Assembly: GCA_045568115.1 (NCBI GenBank)
Contig: JBJLBO010000005.1
Span: forward strand, 434,001 to 498,000
Direction: 5' to 3'
Length of the DNA stretch: 64,000 nt
DNA from: MGIIb-O1 sp002457595
Lineage (GTDB): Archaea > Thermoplasmatota > Poseidoniia > Poseidoniales > Thalassarchaeaceae
Shown: one piece after another, positions 42,361-51,474 of the stretch
Position numbering within the stretch: the stretch's first letter is position 1
Layout: every line of letters begins with the position of its first letter
Position numbers and translations under genes: made by a program
Notes under the pieces: generated by a model
What the model was told of the DNA's origin: nothing
The model's database searches: none
Seen by the model: the letters and a program-made list of their open reading frames with translations, nothing else

Positions 42361-45150
42361 TCAAGCGGTCGCTGAAGAGTCCGCCTTTCCTGAGGATAAC
42401 CAGACATTGAAGGCTTCTCGGATATCTGAAATCAAGTCCTTTCCAAGAGATGCTAATACTCCCAACTTATTCCCTTCTGCTCCAGCCACAAACATACCGT
42501 TTAGAATAATCAAGAATACACTTGCTTCGTGTATTGCTATTCCTGCTGCAATACTAGTATTGATTCCAGCTAATGCTGTAATCACTAGAAGGATAGTTAC
42601 CCCTACGGAAATTGCGATGTTTGCATTTACCACCTTACGTGTACGCTTTGAAAGAGAGAGTAAATTGGAAAGAGCCCTAGGATCTTCTCCGGGAATCAAA
42701 ACATCAGCTGCATCTAGATTTACTTGTTCACCACTTCCTACTGCAACTCCCACATCAGCAGCCGCAAGAGCTCCCGAATCATTGAATCCATCTCCAGCCA
42801 TTAGTGTTCGACTCAACTTGGCTCTTTGAGCAACCCAAGCGGCTTTTCCTTCAGGATCGACATTTCCTCTACAGATAGATGGATCAAGTCCTAGTTTCTT
42901 GGCAAATGCCTCGACTGAAGCCTGCTCATCACCACTAAGAATCTCTACTGAGATTCCTTGGCTCTGTAATTCAGCAATCATCTCCTTCACGCCTTCACGT
43001 GCATCATCATGTGCGAAAGTGAAGGCTGCAACAGCCTGACCATCAACAGCAAGAACGCTGGCTCCATAGCCAGCGTGACGACTATCTGCGAGGGCTGAAT
43101 CAATTTCGTAAGGAATCTTCACACCTTCTTCCATCAACCAATCCGCTCGACCTAAAATTACAGGAATCCCTCTCATGCTACCTTGTACTCCGGCATCTCC
43201 ATCTTCAATATCAGAGATTGAGGTGACTGCCTTACTACGCTCGGCTGCTTCCTTAATGAGAACCTGAGCATATGGGTGATTGCTTCGCTGTTCAAGGCCT
43301 GCTGCAATGCGTAGAACGCTTTCTTCAGTTTCATCACTAGAAACTGCTACTTTGACCAAGCGTGGTTTTCCACTAGTCAGAGTTCCGGTCTTGTCAAGAA
43401 GAGCAAGTTTCACTCCGGCAGCCGCCTCAATGACATTTCCACCACGTGCTACTAGGCCAGAGGATGAAGCGCTGGACAAAGCGGTTGCATGAGGAACTGG
43501 GGCTGCAAGCAGGAGAGAACAGGGGCAGGATACTACCCATAGAACAAGCATGCCTACTAAATCACCAGTAACCGATCCATAGATGGCAGAACCAATCAGA
43601 ACTAATGGCACCCAAACGGCAGTGAAGCGTTCGATATTCGTCTGTGTGCGAGAAGGTTGCTCACGGTATTTACGAACTAATTCAATCAAGTCGGCCAATC
43701 TGGTGTTATCTCCCGTGGCCTGGGCTTTGACATGAAGTGGACCACGGGTAATTGTTAGACCAGCCTCAATGAAATCACCTTCACTGACTGATACTGGCAT
43801 TGGCTCACCAGTCAAGGGTGCTCTGTCAATCGCTCCACTTCCATCAACAATTACTCCATCTACAGGAACTATTTCTCCCGAGCGAATTTCTACAATATCC
43901 CCCGGCTCCAATGCGGCTACTGGAGTCCACTCATCATCACAAGAGGAGTCCCCCTGACTGTCGCCAAGTTGTTGTTCGTGTTCACCAACAAGACGTGCAC
44001 GCCTAGGTAATCTATCGAGACCTCCTTGCATTGCTTCTCTGGCTCGCACTAAGGCGCTCTCTTCCATATGAGCCGCTAATGCAACCAATCCTGTTACAAT
44101 CAATGCTTCAGGCCACTCTCTTAGGTAAAGAGATCCTAATACTGCTAGAGAAGTAAGTACTTGGAAACCCAACACTCTATTCTGAATACTAGCGATTGCA
44201 TTATTGAACATAGGAAGTCCTGCAAAAAGAACACCTAGAGATGTTATTGCTGCAGCAACCCACCAATGCAAATCTAATTGTTCTACAAGAATAACTGCTG
44301 CTAGAAGGGGAATGGTCAATACTGCACCTAGTAACTGAGCTTGATCTGGGCGCAGCCTAGTGGTTCTTGAGTCACCAACTGTATAATCCCCAAGTAATCT
44401 ACGTAGACCCTCTTCGGTCATTTCTTGGACTGTTACCGAATCAGTATTTACACGTTGGATTTCGATTCGGCCATCATCCAGACTTGCATTAATAATACCC
44501 GGTATCTCCAACAGAGCAGAACGTAAGTCCTTACGATTCAATCCAAGTCTACGCGAAACATCACCTGCCGTTTTATCTTGAACCTCCTTCCACTCGATCT
44601 CAGGTCCATGACCTAGACTTTCTAGAACGGCTGAAACCCTTGAGACACGTCCTCGTGCAACATCAAGATTGACCCTCACTCGACCCTCAGTTGCTGATAC
44701 GTTGACCTCATTTACTCCCGGTAATCGCTTTACTGCACGTGTGGCTTTCATTGCACAATCTGGACAATCCATTCCTCTGAGATCCCACTCAAATTCTTCA
44801 TCCCCATCTACAACGAGTTCTGCTTCAATCGAAAAATCAATGTCTTTTTCTTCATTCAAACTAGGTTCGTTATCTTCTGTAGAGCATGTACCATCAGTAC
44901 AACAATCTTCCATAATCAACTCATTTTTCTGCTCAACTGAAGCTTCTTTCTTCTTTGAAATTGAAGAAATTTTATTCTTGGCACTTTCTAAAGCATTTGA
45001 GATTGAAGTTCGTATACTTGAGATTGTAGAATTAATCTTTTGAGGAGCATCTGTTGATTGTAAGGAAGACTTAGTCTTCGACTGAGGAATTTTGTCCTCA
45101 TCATCATCGAGGACAAGGAACTCCTCATCGGTCATACTCTTGGGAAACAT
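42361..45150 (-). CDS. P1B-type heavy-metal-transporting ATPase
   Basis: A 929-residue metal exporter. A long Ser/Lys-rich N-terminal tail has a CCTDGTC metal-binding cluster. A heavy-metal-associated domain with GMDCPDCAMKATRAVKRLPG follows near residues 122-140. The membrane CPC motif is in SCPCSLLL near 540 and the phosphorylated aspartate is in DKTGTLT near 586, with GDGFNDSGAL near 785. The last helices have HEASVFLIILNG. This layout suits a Zn/Cd/Pb or Co exporter rather than copper. It is well separated from the divergent HAD gene by about 77 bp. Confidence 0.92.
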   Translation of the reverse strand: MFPKSMTDEEFLVLDDDEDKIPQSKTKSSLQSTDAPQKINSTISSIRTSISNALESAKNKISSISKKKEASVEQKNELIMEDCCTDGTCSTEDNEPSLNEEKDIDFSIEAELVVDGDEEFEWDLRGMDCPDCAMKATRAVKRLPGVNEVNVSATEGRVRVNLDVARGRVSRVSAVLESLGHGPEIEWKEVQDKTAGDVSRRLGLNRKDLRSALLEIPGIINASLDDGRIEIQRVNTDSVTVQEMTEEGLRRLLGDYTVGDSRTTRLRPDQAQLLGAVLTIPLLAAVILVEQLDLHWWVAAAITSLGVLFAGLPMFNNAIASIQNRVLGFQVLTSLAVLGSLYLREWPEALIVTGLVALAAHMEESALVRAREAMQGGLDRLPRRARLVGEHEQQLGDSQGDSSCDDEWTPVAALEPGDIVEIRSGEIVPVDGVIVDGSGAIDRAPLTGEPMPVSVSEGDFIEAGLTITRGPLHVKAQATGDNTRLADLIELVRKYREQPSRTQTNIERFTAVWVPLVLIGSAIYGSVTGDLVGMLVLWVVSCPCSLLLAAPVPHATALSSASSSGLVARGGNVIEAAAGVKLALLDKTGTLTSGKPRLVKVAVSSDETEESVLRIAAGLEQRSNHPYAQVLIKEAAERSKAVTSISDIEDGDAGVQGSMRGIPVILGRADWLMEEGVKIPYEIDSALADSRHAGYGASVLAVDGQAVAAFTFAHDDAREGVKEMIAELQSQGISVEILSGDEQASVEAFAKKLGLDPSICRGNVDPEGKAAWVAQRAKLSRTLMAGDGFNDSGALAAADVGVAVGSGEQVNLDAADVLIPGEDPRALSNLLSLSKRTRKVVNANIAISVGVTILLVITALAGINTSIAAGIAIHEASVFLIILNGMFVAGAEGNKLGVLASLGKDLISDIREAFNVWLSSGKADSSATA

Positions 45151-45227
45151 AGGTTGCTCATCAACCTGAGGGGAGAAATATCAACAATATACGGTGGAAT
45201 CTTGAACAAAGAGGGGGTGCGGCATCT

Positions 45228-45947
45228 ATGCAGTGGCCAAATCGCGAAGATTTCGAGATGATAATCTTCGATATCGATGGAACTCTGCTTGATGAAAATG
45301 GATTCGATCCTGCCCTAATCCCACTAATTCGCCAAGTGGAAGAATTAGGCATCACAGTTTCTCTCGCTAGTGGAAGAACTCTACCGAATGTAACCCCTAT
45401 ACAACAGAGCCTTGCAGTATCTGGTTTCGTTATTGGAGAAAATGGAGGAATGATCTGGGATACACGTCTAGGATTCCCAATCAGAGCTCTAGCAGATGGA
45501 AGGCGCACGCGCGAGGCTGCTGATTGGCTTGCGACACAGATTGAAGGATTGGATGCAGCCGGAATTGAATCAAATCGCTGGCGGGAAACTGAATGGTGTT
45601 TGAAAGAAGTCGACAATTACGAGGCTATATTGGATGCAATCAAAGGCTCACAGTACAACGATTTGGTAATTTCACCAACTGGTTTTGCAATTCATATTTG
45701 TATCCCTGGAATCGACAAAGGGAATGGAGTATTAGAAGCACTCAGACAGCGTGGAACTAATCCCGAGAGAGTAATTGCAGTGGGTGATGCTGCGAATGAT
45801 ATCTCGATGTTCAATGTCTGTGGGTTCTCCGTAGCGGTAAATGATACACACCATGGTGTAGTGGAAGCTGCTGACCATTTTACCGAATCACGTGGTATTC
45901 TTGGTACAATTGAATTCCTTTCATCAATTATTGACGAATGGGTATGA
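45228..45947 (+). CDS. HAD-superfamily phosphatase (archaeal phosphoglycolate phosphatase-like)
   Basis: A 239-residue Cof-type HAD phosphatase. The nucleophile motif IFDIDGTLLD is at residues 13-22 with Asp15 and Asp17. SLASGRTLPNV and GDAANDISMF are motifs II and IV. The cap resembles archaeal phosphoglycolate phosphatases. An alternative start at 45258 would remove ten residues. Its stop is one base from the 3' end of the convergent tRNA-Leu gene. Confidence 0.82.
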   Translation: MQWPNREDFEMIIFDIDGTLLDENGFDPALIPLIRQVEELGITVSLASGRTLPNVTPIQQSLAVSGFVIGENGGMIWDTRLGFPIRALADGRRTREAADWLATQIEGLDAAGIESNRWRETEWCLKEVDNYEAILDAIKGSQYNDLVISPTGFAIHICIPGIDKGNGVLEALRQRGTNPERVIAVGDAANDISMFNVCGFSVAVNDTHHGVVEAADHFTESRGILGTIEFLSSIIDEWV

Positions 45948-45948
45948 G

Positions 45949-46033
45949 TGGTGCAGGCGGCAGGATTTGAACCTGCGAAGCACTACGCAGAGGATCTTGA
46001 GCCCTCCCCCTTTGACCACTCGGGTACACCTGC
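45949..46033 (-). tRNA. tRNA-Leu (CAA)
   Basis: On the minus strand acceptor GCAGGTG (46033-46027) pairs with CGCCTGC (45959-45953). The anticodon stem GAGGG/TCCTC encloses CTCAAGA with anticodon CAA. A long variable arm and T arm GCAGG-TTCAAAT-CCTGC follow. The discriminator A at 45952 is followed by encoded CCA (45951-45949). No intron was seen. Confidence 0.94.
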
Positions 46034-46154
46034 GGAGTTAGCGAGCCGCGATTACCTCTTGATTCCAGCGGCTCGAACCTCACTTCACAGCCGTCCAGAT
46101 GGAATGATTGATGTATCGCCCGCAGAGGATGGGTAGCGGGTCGCTCGCGGTAGC

Positions 46155-47051
46155 ATGGAGGAAGATGGGATGAGACTAGGAAAACATCAACTCCAATCTG
46201 TCAATAAGGCCCTTTTTGAAGTGGCTCGCAAACAGAAGTCTTCAAGCGCTCCTGTTGAACTTCCACTACCGGATTTTTGGGACTCAGTCAATCAATTAAC
46301 AACTCACTTGGAGGCTCAACTTCAAGAAACTATACGCGATGAAGGAATGAGTGCAAAGGCTCAACTTCTTACTCGCCAACTTGGAAATGTTAGAACTGTT
46401 GTAACTGATTTAACTCGTATTCGGCTGAATGCTTTCACTCAGCATGCTATTCTTACTAATTTAATGAAAGGAGGAGGAGGGGATGCGGCCGCTGCTGTTC
46501 AACAACTCAGTGTCATTGATTGGGAAAGACATGATGCTTCGGAGAGAGCATATTATCAAAGTCTGAGTCACCTCGTTGAGAAGTACAAACATGATGTTTC
46601 ATGGAGGACATTAGTGAATGGAAACAATGGCAATGGGAAAAACATCATTCCACAACCTGGACCTCATGAGCCACTTACTGCTTTCACATCACAACAAAAT
46701 GAATCGGAGAAGCCTCCAACTCTTGAAAAAACACAGACTGCACCCTTATCTGAAGAAATAGAGACTTCTTGGGATAGTGCTGATTTTGATGAAGAAGATC
46801 GTATCAGAGAGATGGATGCTTTTCCAAATAGAGCTACCGGAGCAGAACCAGTTCCACCCATTCAGGTTACTGCTTCAGAGGCAATTGGACGAGACTTGAT
46901 TCGAATTCGAATTTTACAGGATCTCTCTGATCCAATCATCGCAGAAGATGGTTCAGAAATTACTCTAGTTGAAGGTGATGTCGAGTCTTGTCCAAGCCTA
47001 ATTGCTGAGACTCTTATCGCTGCAGGACTCGCTGTAGCAGCTCCAATATGA
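46155..47051 (+). CDS. GINS complex subunit (Gins51-like)
   Basis: A 298-residue protein. The N-terminal half is helical, including QLLTRQLGNVRTVVTDLTRIRL (about residues 71-92), as in the GINS A domain. The C-terminal 50 residues form the small B domain, IRIRILQDLSDPIIAEDGSE then ETLIAAGLA. The order A-B is that of Gins51. A low-complexity acidic linker separates them. GINS joins MCM and the GINS-associated nuclease in the replicative helicase. The ATG at 46155 is used; one at 46170 is possible. Confidence 0.75.
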   Translation: MEEDGMRLGKHQLQSVNKALFEVARKQKSSSAPVELPLPDFWDSVNQLTTHLEAQLQETIRDEGMSAKAQLLTRQLGNVRTVVTDLTRIRLNAFTQHAILTNLMKGGGGDAAAAVQQLSVIDWERHDASERAYYQSLSHLVEKYKHDVSWRTLVNGNNGNGKNIIPQPGPHEPLTAFTSQQNESEKPPTLEKTQTAPLSEEIETSWDSADFDEEDRIREMDAFPNRATGAEPVPPIQVTASEAIGRDLIRIRILQDLSDPIIAEDGSEITLVEGDVESCPSLIAETLIAAGLAVAAPI

Positions 47052-47105
47052 GACCAGTAATGATTTAGGGGCGCCGAGGGGCGAGCACTCACCTACGGTG
47101 AGTGA

Positions 47106-48452
47106 ATGGGTAAGACAATCACAAAGAAACAGTTGAAAGAATTTCGCAAAGCATTCAGTAGCGACCCTGCAGCGAAAATGGCGCAGAATGCAGTAGCAAA
47201 CAACGACTTGTTAGATGTTGCACTAGACAGAGATATGGTTCAAGATGTCGATTTTTCATTCAGCATAAAACTAGATGACTGGAAGGTAACTAACCAAATG
47301 CGAAGTGGGAGATGTTGGCTTTTCGCTACCCTCAATCTATTCCGCCCTGGCACGATGAAGAAGCTCAATGTGAAGAACTTCGAGTTCAGCCAAGCACACA
47401 TTCACTTCTGGGATAAATTCGAGAGGGCGAATCACTTCTACGAAGCAATCATTGAGACGGCTGACCGTCCAGTAGATGACAGAACAATTGGATTCCTATT
47501 GGGCGACCCCATAGGTGACGGTGGCCAATGGAATATGGCAATGAATTTGATTCGAAAGCACGGATTGGTACCTAAGGTAGCCTATCCTGAGAGCAAATCA
47601 TCATCTAGCACCCGTTGGATGAATGCAATCCTCAAAGATCTACTGAGAAGTGGTGCTAGTGAGATTCGTGAAATCTTAGATAATGGTGGAACAGTTAAAC
47701 AAGCACGTGAACACAAGGACTCGAGAATGTCTGATGTTTGGCGTGTTCTCTGTATTCATCTAGGAACTCCACCAGAAAAATTCGATTGGCAGTGGGAAGA
47801 CAAGGAGGGCGAATTCAACCGAAGAGGTTCGATTACCCCACAAGAATTCGCCACTGAGTACGTCGATATGGATTGGGAAGACTTCGTATGCATTGTCAAC
47901 GATCCACGCAATAAATACTACCAGAGATACACTGTAGACTTCCTACAAAATGTCGCAGGTGGACCACCAGTGGTCTATCTCAATGTACCGAGTAGTGAAA
48001 TGAAAGCAATTACTCAGAAGTTGCTCGAAGATGGTAATCCGGTTTGGATGGGATGCGATGTAGGTAAGCAAATGCACCGTAAACGTGGACTCTGGGACGC
48101 GAATCTATTCGACTTTGCAGCCCTCTATGGTTCAGAATTTGGTATGGACAAAGCAAATCGTCTTCGTTTTGGACAAACAATGATGACGCATGCTATGTTA
48201 TTCACTGGAGTTGATGTAGTCAATGGTAAGCCTCGAAGATGGCGGGTTGAGAACTCTTGGGGAGAGAAAGAATCGGGCGAGAAAGGCTTCTACACAATGA
48301 ATGACTCATGGTATGACGAGTACATGTTCGAGATTGCCTGCCCTACAGAATATCTTTCTGACAAGATGAAGGCTGGATTAGATTCCGAACCTATCGTACT
48401 TCCAGCTTGGGATCCAATGGGTAGCCTTGCACATGACGAAGCTTTGGCTTGA
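47106..48452 (+). CDS. pepC: Aminopeptidase C / bleomycin hydrolase (peptidase C1B)
   Basis: A 448-residue cysteine peptidase. The catalytic cysteine is Cys70 in MRSGRCWLFA, the histidine is near 361 in MTHAMLFTGVD and the asparagine near 383 in VENSWGE. The family forms a hexameric barrel that trims short peptides to amino acids in the cytoplasm. It is common in bacteria and eukaryotes and unusual in archaea, so transfer is likely. It follows GINS after 54 bp and is convergent with uS10. Confidence 0.93.
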   Translation: MGKTITKKQLKEFRKAFSSDPAAKMAQNAVANNDLLDVALDRDMVQDVDFSFSIKLDDWKVTNQMRSGRCWLFATLNLFRPGTMKKLNVKNFEFSQAHIHFWDKFERANHFYEAIIETADRPVDDRTIGFLLGDPIGDGGQWNMAMNLIRKHGLVPKVAYPESKSSSSTRWMNAILKDLLRSGASEIREILDNGGTVKQAREHKDSRMSDVWRVLCIHLGTPPEKFDWQWEDKEGEFNRRGSITPQEFATEYVDMDWEDFVCIVNDPRNKYYQRYTVDFLQNVAGGPPVVYLNVPSSEMKAITQKLLEDGNPVWMGCDVGKQMHRKRGLWDANLFDFAALYGSEFGMDKANRLRFGQTMMTHAMLFTGVDVVNGKPRRWRVENSWGEKESGEKGFYTMNDSWYDEYMFEIACPTEYLSDKMKAGLDSEPIVLPAWDPMGSLAHDEALA

Positions 48453-48466
48453 AGCCAAGTGTTGAA

Positions 48467-48796
48467 TCAGCCTAGGTGGCGTAGTGATAACTCGATAGTT
48501 ACCGAGTCAGGGTAGTCTATTCGCAGAACACGACGCAATGCCTTCTCATCCTTGGCTGCCGATGTGACTAGCTCAAGAAGGCGCTTGTGTACACGCATTT
48601 CCCAGTGATCCCAAGTCTCAGCGCCTTCTCCATCCGGACTCTTTCGGCACGGAACTACAAGGCGCTTGGTTGGCAGGGGGATTGGACCGCGAAGGTCGAC
48701 TCCGGTTTCATCACAAATCGACTTAATCTGCGAACAGACCATGTCGACATCCTGATGATTTTCACCGGTCAACTTGATTTTGGTGACTACAGGCAT
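48467..48796 (-). CDS. rps10: Ribosomal protein uS10
   Basis: A 109-residue small-subunit protein. Its centre reads GPIPLPTKRLVVPCRKSPDG, followed by ETWDHWEMRVHKRLL, and it ends with VTIELSLRHLG. It lies 36 bp downstream of aEF1A in the archaeal str-like order aEF1A-uS10. Confidence 0.95.
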   Translation of the reverse strand: MPVVTKIKLTGENHQDVDMVCSQIKSICDETGVDLRGPIPLPTKRLVVPCRKSPDGEGAETWDHWEMRVHKRLLELVTSAAKDEKALRRVLRIDYPDSVTIELSLRHLG

Positions 48797-48832
48797 CTAC
48801 TCAACTCCAGAGTTAACCTATTTTCAGCAAAT

Positions 48833-50116
48833 TCACTTCTTTTCGATCTTCATACAGACGCCAGCAGCGACTGTCTTACCCATATCGCGGATAGCGAAGC
48901 GAGATAGTTCAGGGAAGTCAGTCATTTCCTCTATTGCCATTGGCTTAGTTGGAGCGAAGCGGATTAGCGCAGCGTCACCAGTCTTTAGGAACGGTGGGTT
49001 TGCTTCCTTGGTCTTCGAGTTCTCTAGTAGCTCAACGAATCTTACTGCAACCTGGCTGGTGTGGCAGTGGAACACAGGAGTGTAACCAGTGCCAATTGCC
49101 TTTGGTATGTCCATAAGTTGAATCTGTCCAACGAATGTTTCGTCGTGGCGGACAAACGCAGGTGGCTTGTCTTGGTATCCAGCAACGTCACCGCGGCGGA
49201 TGTCAGTTGCTGCTAGACCACGAACGTTGAATCCGACGTTATCGCCAGGCTCAGCCTTTGCAACGTTGGTGTGGTGCATTTCTATGCTCTTGACCTCAGC
49301 CGACTGTTGGCTTGGATTGAATACAACTGTCTTACCCGCGTGTAGAATACCTGTCTCAATCTTACCGACTGGAACTGTTCCAATACCTGAAATCTTGTAG
49401 ACATCCTGAATTGGTAGGCGAAGAGGCCTATCAACTGGCTTAGGTGGCATCTGAATGCCATCGATTGCTTCGAATAGAGTTGGACCCTTGTACCAAGACA
49501 TATTGTCAGACTTGTTGTATAGATTCTCACCGTTGAAGGAGGAACATGGAATCTTAATGACATCAGCTGGATTGAATCCTGCCATCTTCAATAGAGTATC
49601 GACTTCTGTACAAACTTCATTGTATCGGTCCTCGGAGTAACTTACACCACTGATATCCATCTTATTGACGTTAACAATCAACTGCTTAACTCCAAGAACG
49701 CGCGCAAGGAATGCGTGCTCACGTGTCTGTGCGTTAACACCATCGTTAGCTGCGCACAGAAGAACTGCGGCGTCAGCCTGGCTGGTACCGGTAATCATGT
49801 TCTTGACGAAATCTCGGTGACCTGGTGCATCAATGATTGTGAAGTAATAGTTAGGAGTGAATAACTCCTTGTGCGCAACATCGATTGTGATACCGCGCTC
49901 TCTTTCTTCCTTTAGACCATCCATAACATAAGCAAGACCAAATCCAGCCTTGCCCGCCTCGGATGCTAGTTGTTCGTTCTTATCGATAACGTGCTGCTCG
50001 ATGTGACCTGTATCGAGTAGTAAACGACCGACTGTTGTTGACTTTCCGTGATCTACGTGTCCAATAAACACGATATTCAAGTGCGGCTTGCTTTTATCTT
50101 CCCACTGTGAACTCAT
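48833..50116 (-). CDS. tuf: Translation elongation factor aEF1A
   Basis: A 427-residue GTPase that delivers aminoacyl-tRNA to the ribosome. GHVDHGKST is at residues 19-27, DAPGHRDF, NKMD and SSFNGENL follow, and the C-terminal domains match archaeal/eukaryotic EF1A. The start at 50116 (MSSQWEDKSKPH) has a GAGGTG Shine-Dalgarno nine bases upstream; the longer frame to 50164 is rejected. Confidence 0.97.
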   Translation of the reverse strand: MSSQWEDKSKPHLNIVFIGHVDHGKSTTVGRLLLDTGHIEQHVIDKNEQLASEAGKAGFGLAYVMDGLKEERERGITIDVAHKELFTPNYYFTIIDAPGHRDFVKNMITGTSQADAAVLLCAANDGVNAQTREHAFLARVLGVKQLIVNVNKMDISGVSYSEDRYNEVCTEVDTLLKMAGFNPADVIKIPCSSFNGENLYNKSDNMSWYKGPTLFEAIDGIQMPPKPVDRPLRLPIQDVYKISGIGTVPVGKIETGILHAGKTVVFNPSQQSAEVKSIEMHHTNVAKAEPGDNVGFNVRGLAATDIRRGDVAGYQDKPPAFVRHDETFVGQIQLMDIPKAIGTGYTPVFHCHTSQVAVRFVELLENSKTKEANPPFLKTGDAALIRFAPTKPMAIEEMTDFPELSRFAIRDMGKTVAAGVCMKIEKK

Positions 50117-50171
50117 AATATACACCTCTAAGTGTGGCCCGCCGACCCATGCTGCCTTTATCAATCTCTCC

Positions 50172-50197
50172 CCAAAGGATAGGGTTCAATCCTTTGG
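50172..50197. promoter_or_regulatory. Hairpin in the aEF1A upstream region
   Basis: CCAAAGGAT-AGGGTTCA-ATCCTTTGG is a perfect 9-bp inverted repeat with an 8-base loop. On the minus strand it is 29 nt after the stop of the PKD gene and 56 nt before the aEF1A start. It could end the PKD transcript or act in the aEF1A leader. Confidence 0.45.
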
Positions 50198-50225
50198 AGT
50201 TAAGTGAAGTTATTAGCGGCGCAGT

Positions 50226-51413
50226 TCATCGATATTGCAGAATAATGGTTAGGCTCTTAACCTGAGTATTATGTTGCTCGTCGTTTTCTAAATCTACTGT
50301 CCAAGTTCCAGAACCGCCCTTCCCTCTTACAACAGACGAGCCGGATTGCAACCCTACACATCTATCTTCCTCGTCACAGTCACCATAATTTCGATTATCA
50401 TTTCCAATTGCAGTAGTGTTGGATACTTCTACATTTTGTTCTGTTGAATTGTAAATGTATAGATCAAGTGTATTTTCCACAGCCTGACCACCTATGTTGA
50501 GAGGGTTATCATCTTCTTTAGGATAAACTACAACTGTTTTTAGATACCTAATCTTATTCACTGTTTCTTCATCATACTCTACTGGATATTCCCAAGTCAA
50601 TCTGACTGCTTCCTGATATTTTCTATCTATCTCAAAATCATTCCAGACTCCACGATAATTAATGTAAATCTTGGTTTCGTCAGAATCGGTCAATCCAACA
50701 TTATCAGTTACTGTCAGCTTAATTTCCCATGCTCCTGCTGGATAGTCCTCTAAGTTGATGCTCTCTCCAGACGCATCGATATCATTCGCGACGTCTCCAT
50801 CTCCATCTGAATCAGTATTAATGTCTAAATCCCAATCCCATGAAACAAGGTATTCTTCAGCATAGCAATCGCTGTTACTTGGATCACACCCAGCCCAAGA
50901 ATCACCACCATCAAGAGTAAATTGACCAGAAGACACACTAACTTCTTTTTCATTTATGTCCTTATCATCTTCGCAAACCCAAATCAGGATGAAACTACCT
51001 GCAGGAGCGTCCTCGTCATCACAATCTTGGGTTTTGTAATCAGTAATTTTAGCATTAGGCTCTCTAGCTGAGGCATCAATTACATTTATTGTAATAGATT
51101 CAGTATCTTCATGGCTGCCATCACTAACTGTTAGTGTAGCAACATATTCTCCCTCTTTACTGTAAGAATGACTGGTGGTTAGGCCGGTTCCCGTATCCCC
51201 ATCACCAAATGACCAAGAGAAAGTTAGTTGATCACCATCCGAGTCTGAAGAGCCTACTGCGCTGAATGTAATTTCGTCACCTGCGCGTACATTTCCATTA
51301 GGATCTACCGACATCTGAGCAGTTGGGGCATTGTTAAGGCTGAAGGCGTCCAAACAACCAACCATTGCTGAACTCAAAAGCATAATGATTGCGAAACCGG
51401 TAAGACTTCTCAT
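50226..51413 (-). CDS. PKD-domain lipoprotein
   Basis: A 395-residue exported protein. The start at 51413 gives signal peptide MRSLTGFAIIMLLSSAMVGC with lipobox SAMVGC (Cys20). A PKD domain at about residues 27-115 has SWSFGDGDTGTG and VATLTVSDG. A second immunoglobulin-like region (SWDWDLDINTD ... AWEIKLTVTDN) follows, then a C-terminal beta-rich domain. These domains usually mediate protein or glycan contacts at the surface. The longer frame to 51527 overlaps PolB and is rejected. Confidence 0.78.
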   Translation of the reverse strand: MRSLTGFAIIMLLSSAMVGCLDAFSLNNAPTAQMSVDPNGNVRAGDEITFSAVGSSDSDGDQLTFSWSFGDGDTGTGLTTSHSYSKEGEYVATLTVSDGSHEDTESITINVIDASAREPNAKITDYKTQDCDDEDAPAGSFILIWVCEDDKDINEKEVSVSSGQFTLDGGDSWAGCDPSNSDCYAEEYLVSWDWDLDINTDSDGDGDVANDIDASGESINLEDYPAGAWEIKLTVTDNVGLTDSDETKIYINYRGVWNDFEIDRKYQEAVRLTWEYPVEYDEETVNKIRYLKTVVVYPKEDDNPLNIGGQAVENTLDLYIYNSTEQNVEVSNTTAIGNDNRNYGDCDEEDRCVGLQSGSSVVRGKGGSGTWTVDLENDEQHNTQVKSLTIILQYR

Positions 51414-51474
51414 ACCCCTCACGACTACGCCTGCTCGTAGGTTCATCATCAACCCTACGGCTAGCGGTGAAGAC

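Noticed and set aside
45161..45616. Minus-strand frame of 151 codons opposite the HAD phosphatase
   Set aside because: The plus-strand frame has all HAD motifs; the minus frame has no recognisable domain and overlaps the P1B ATPase promoter region.
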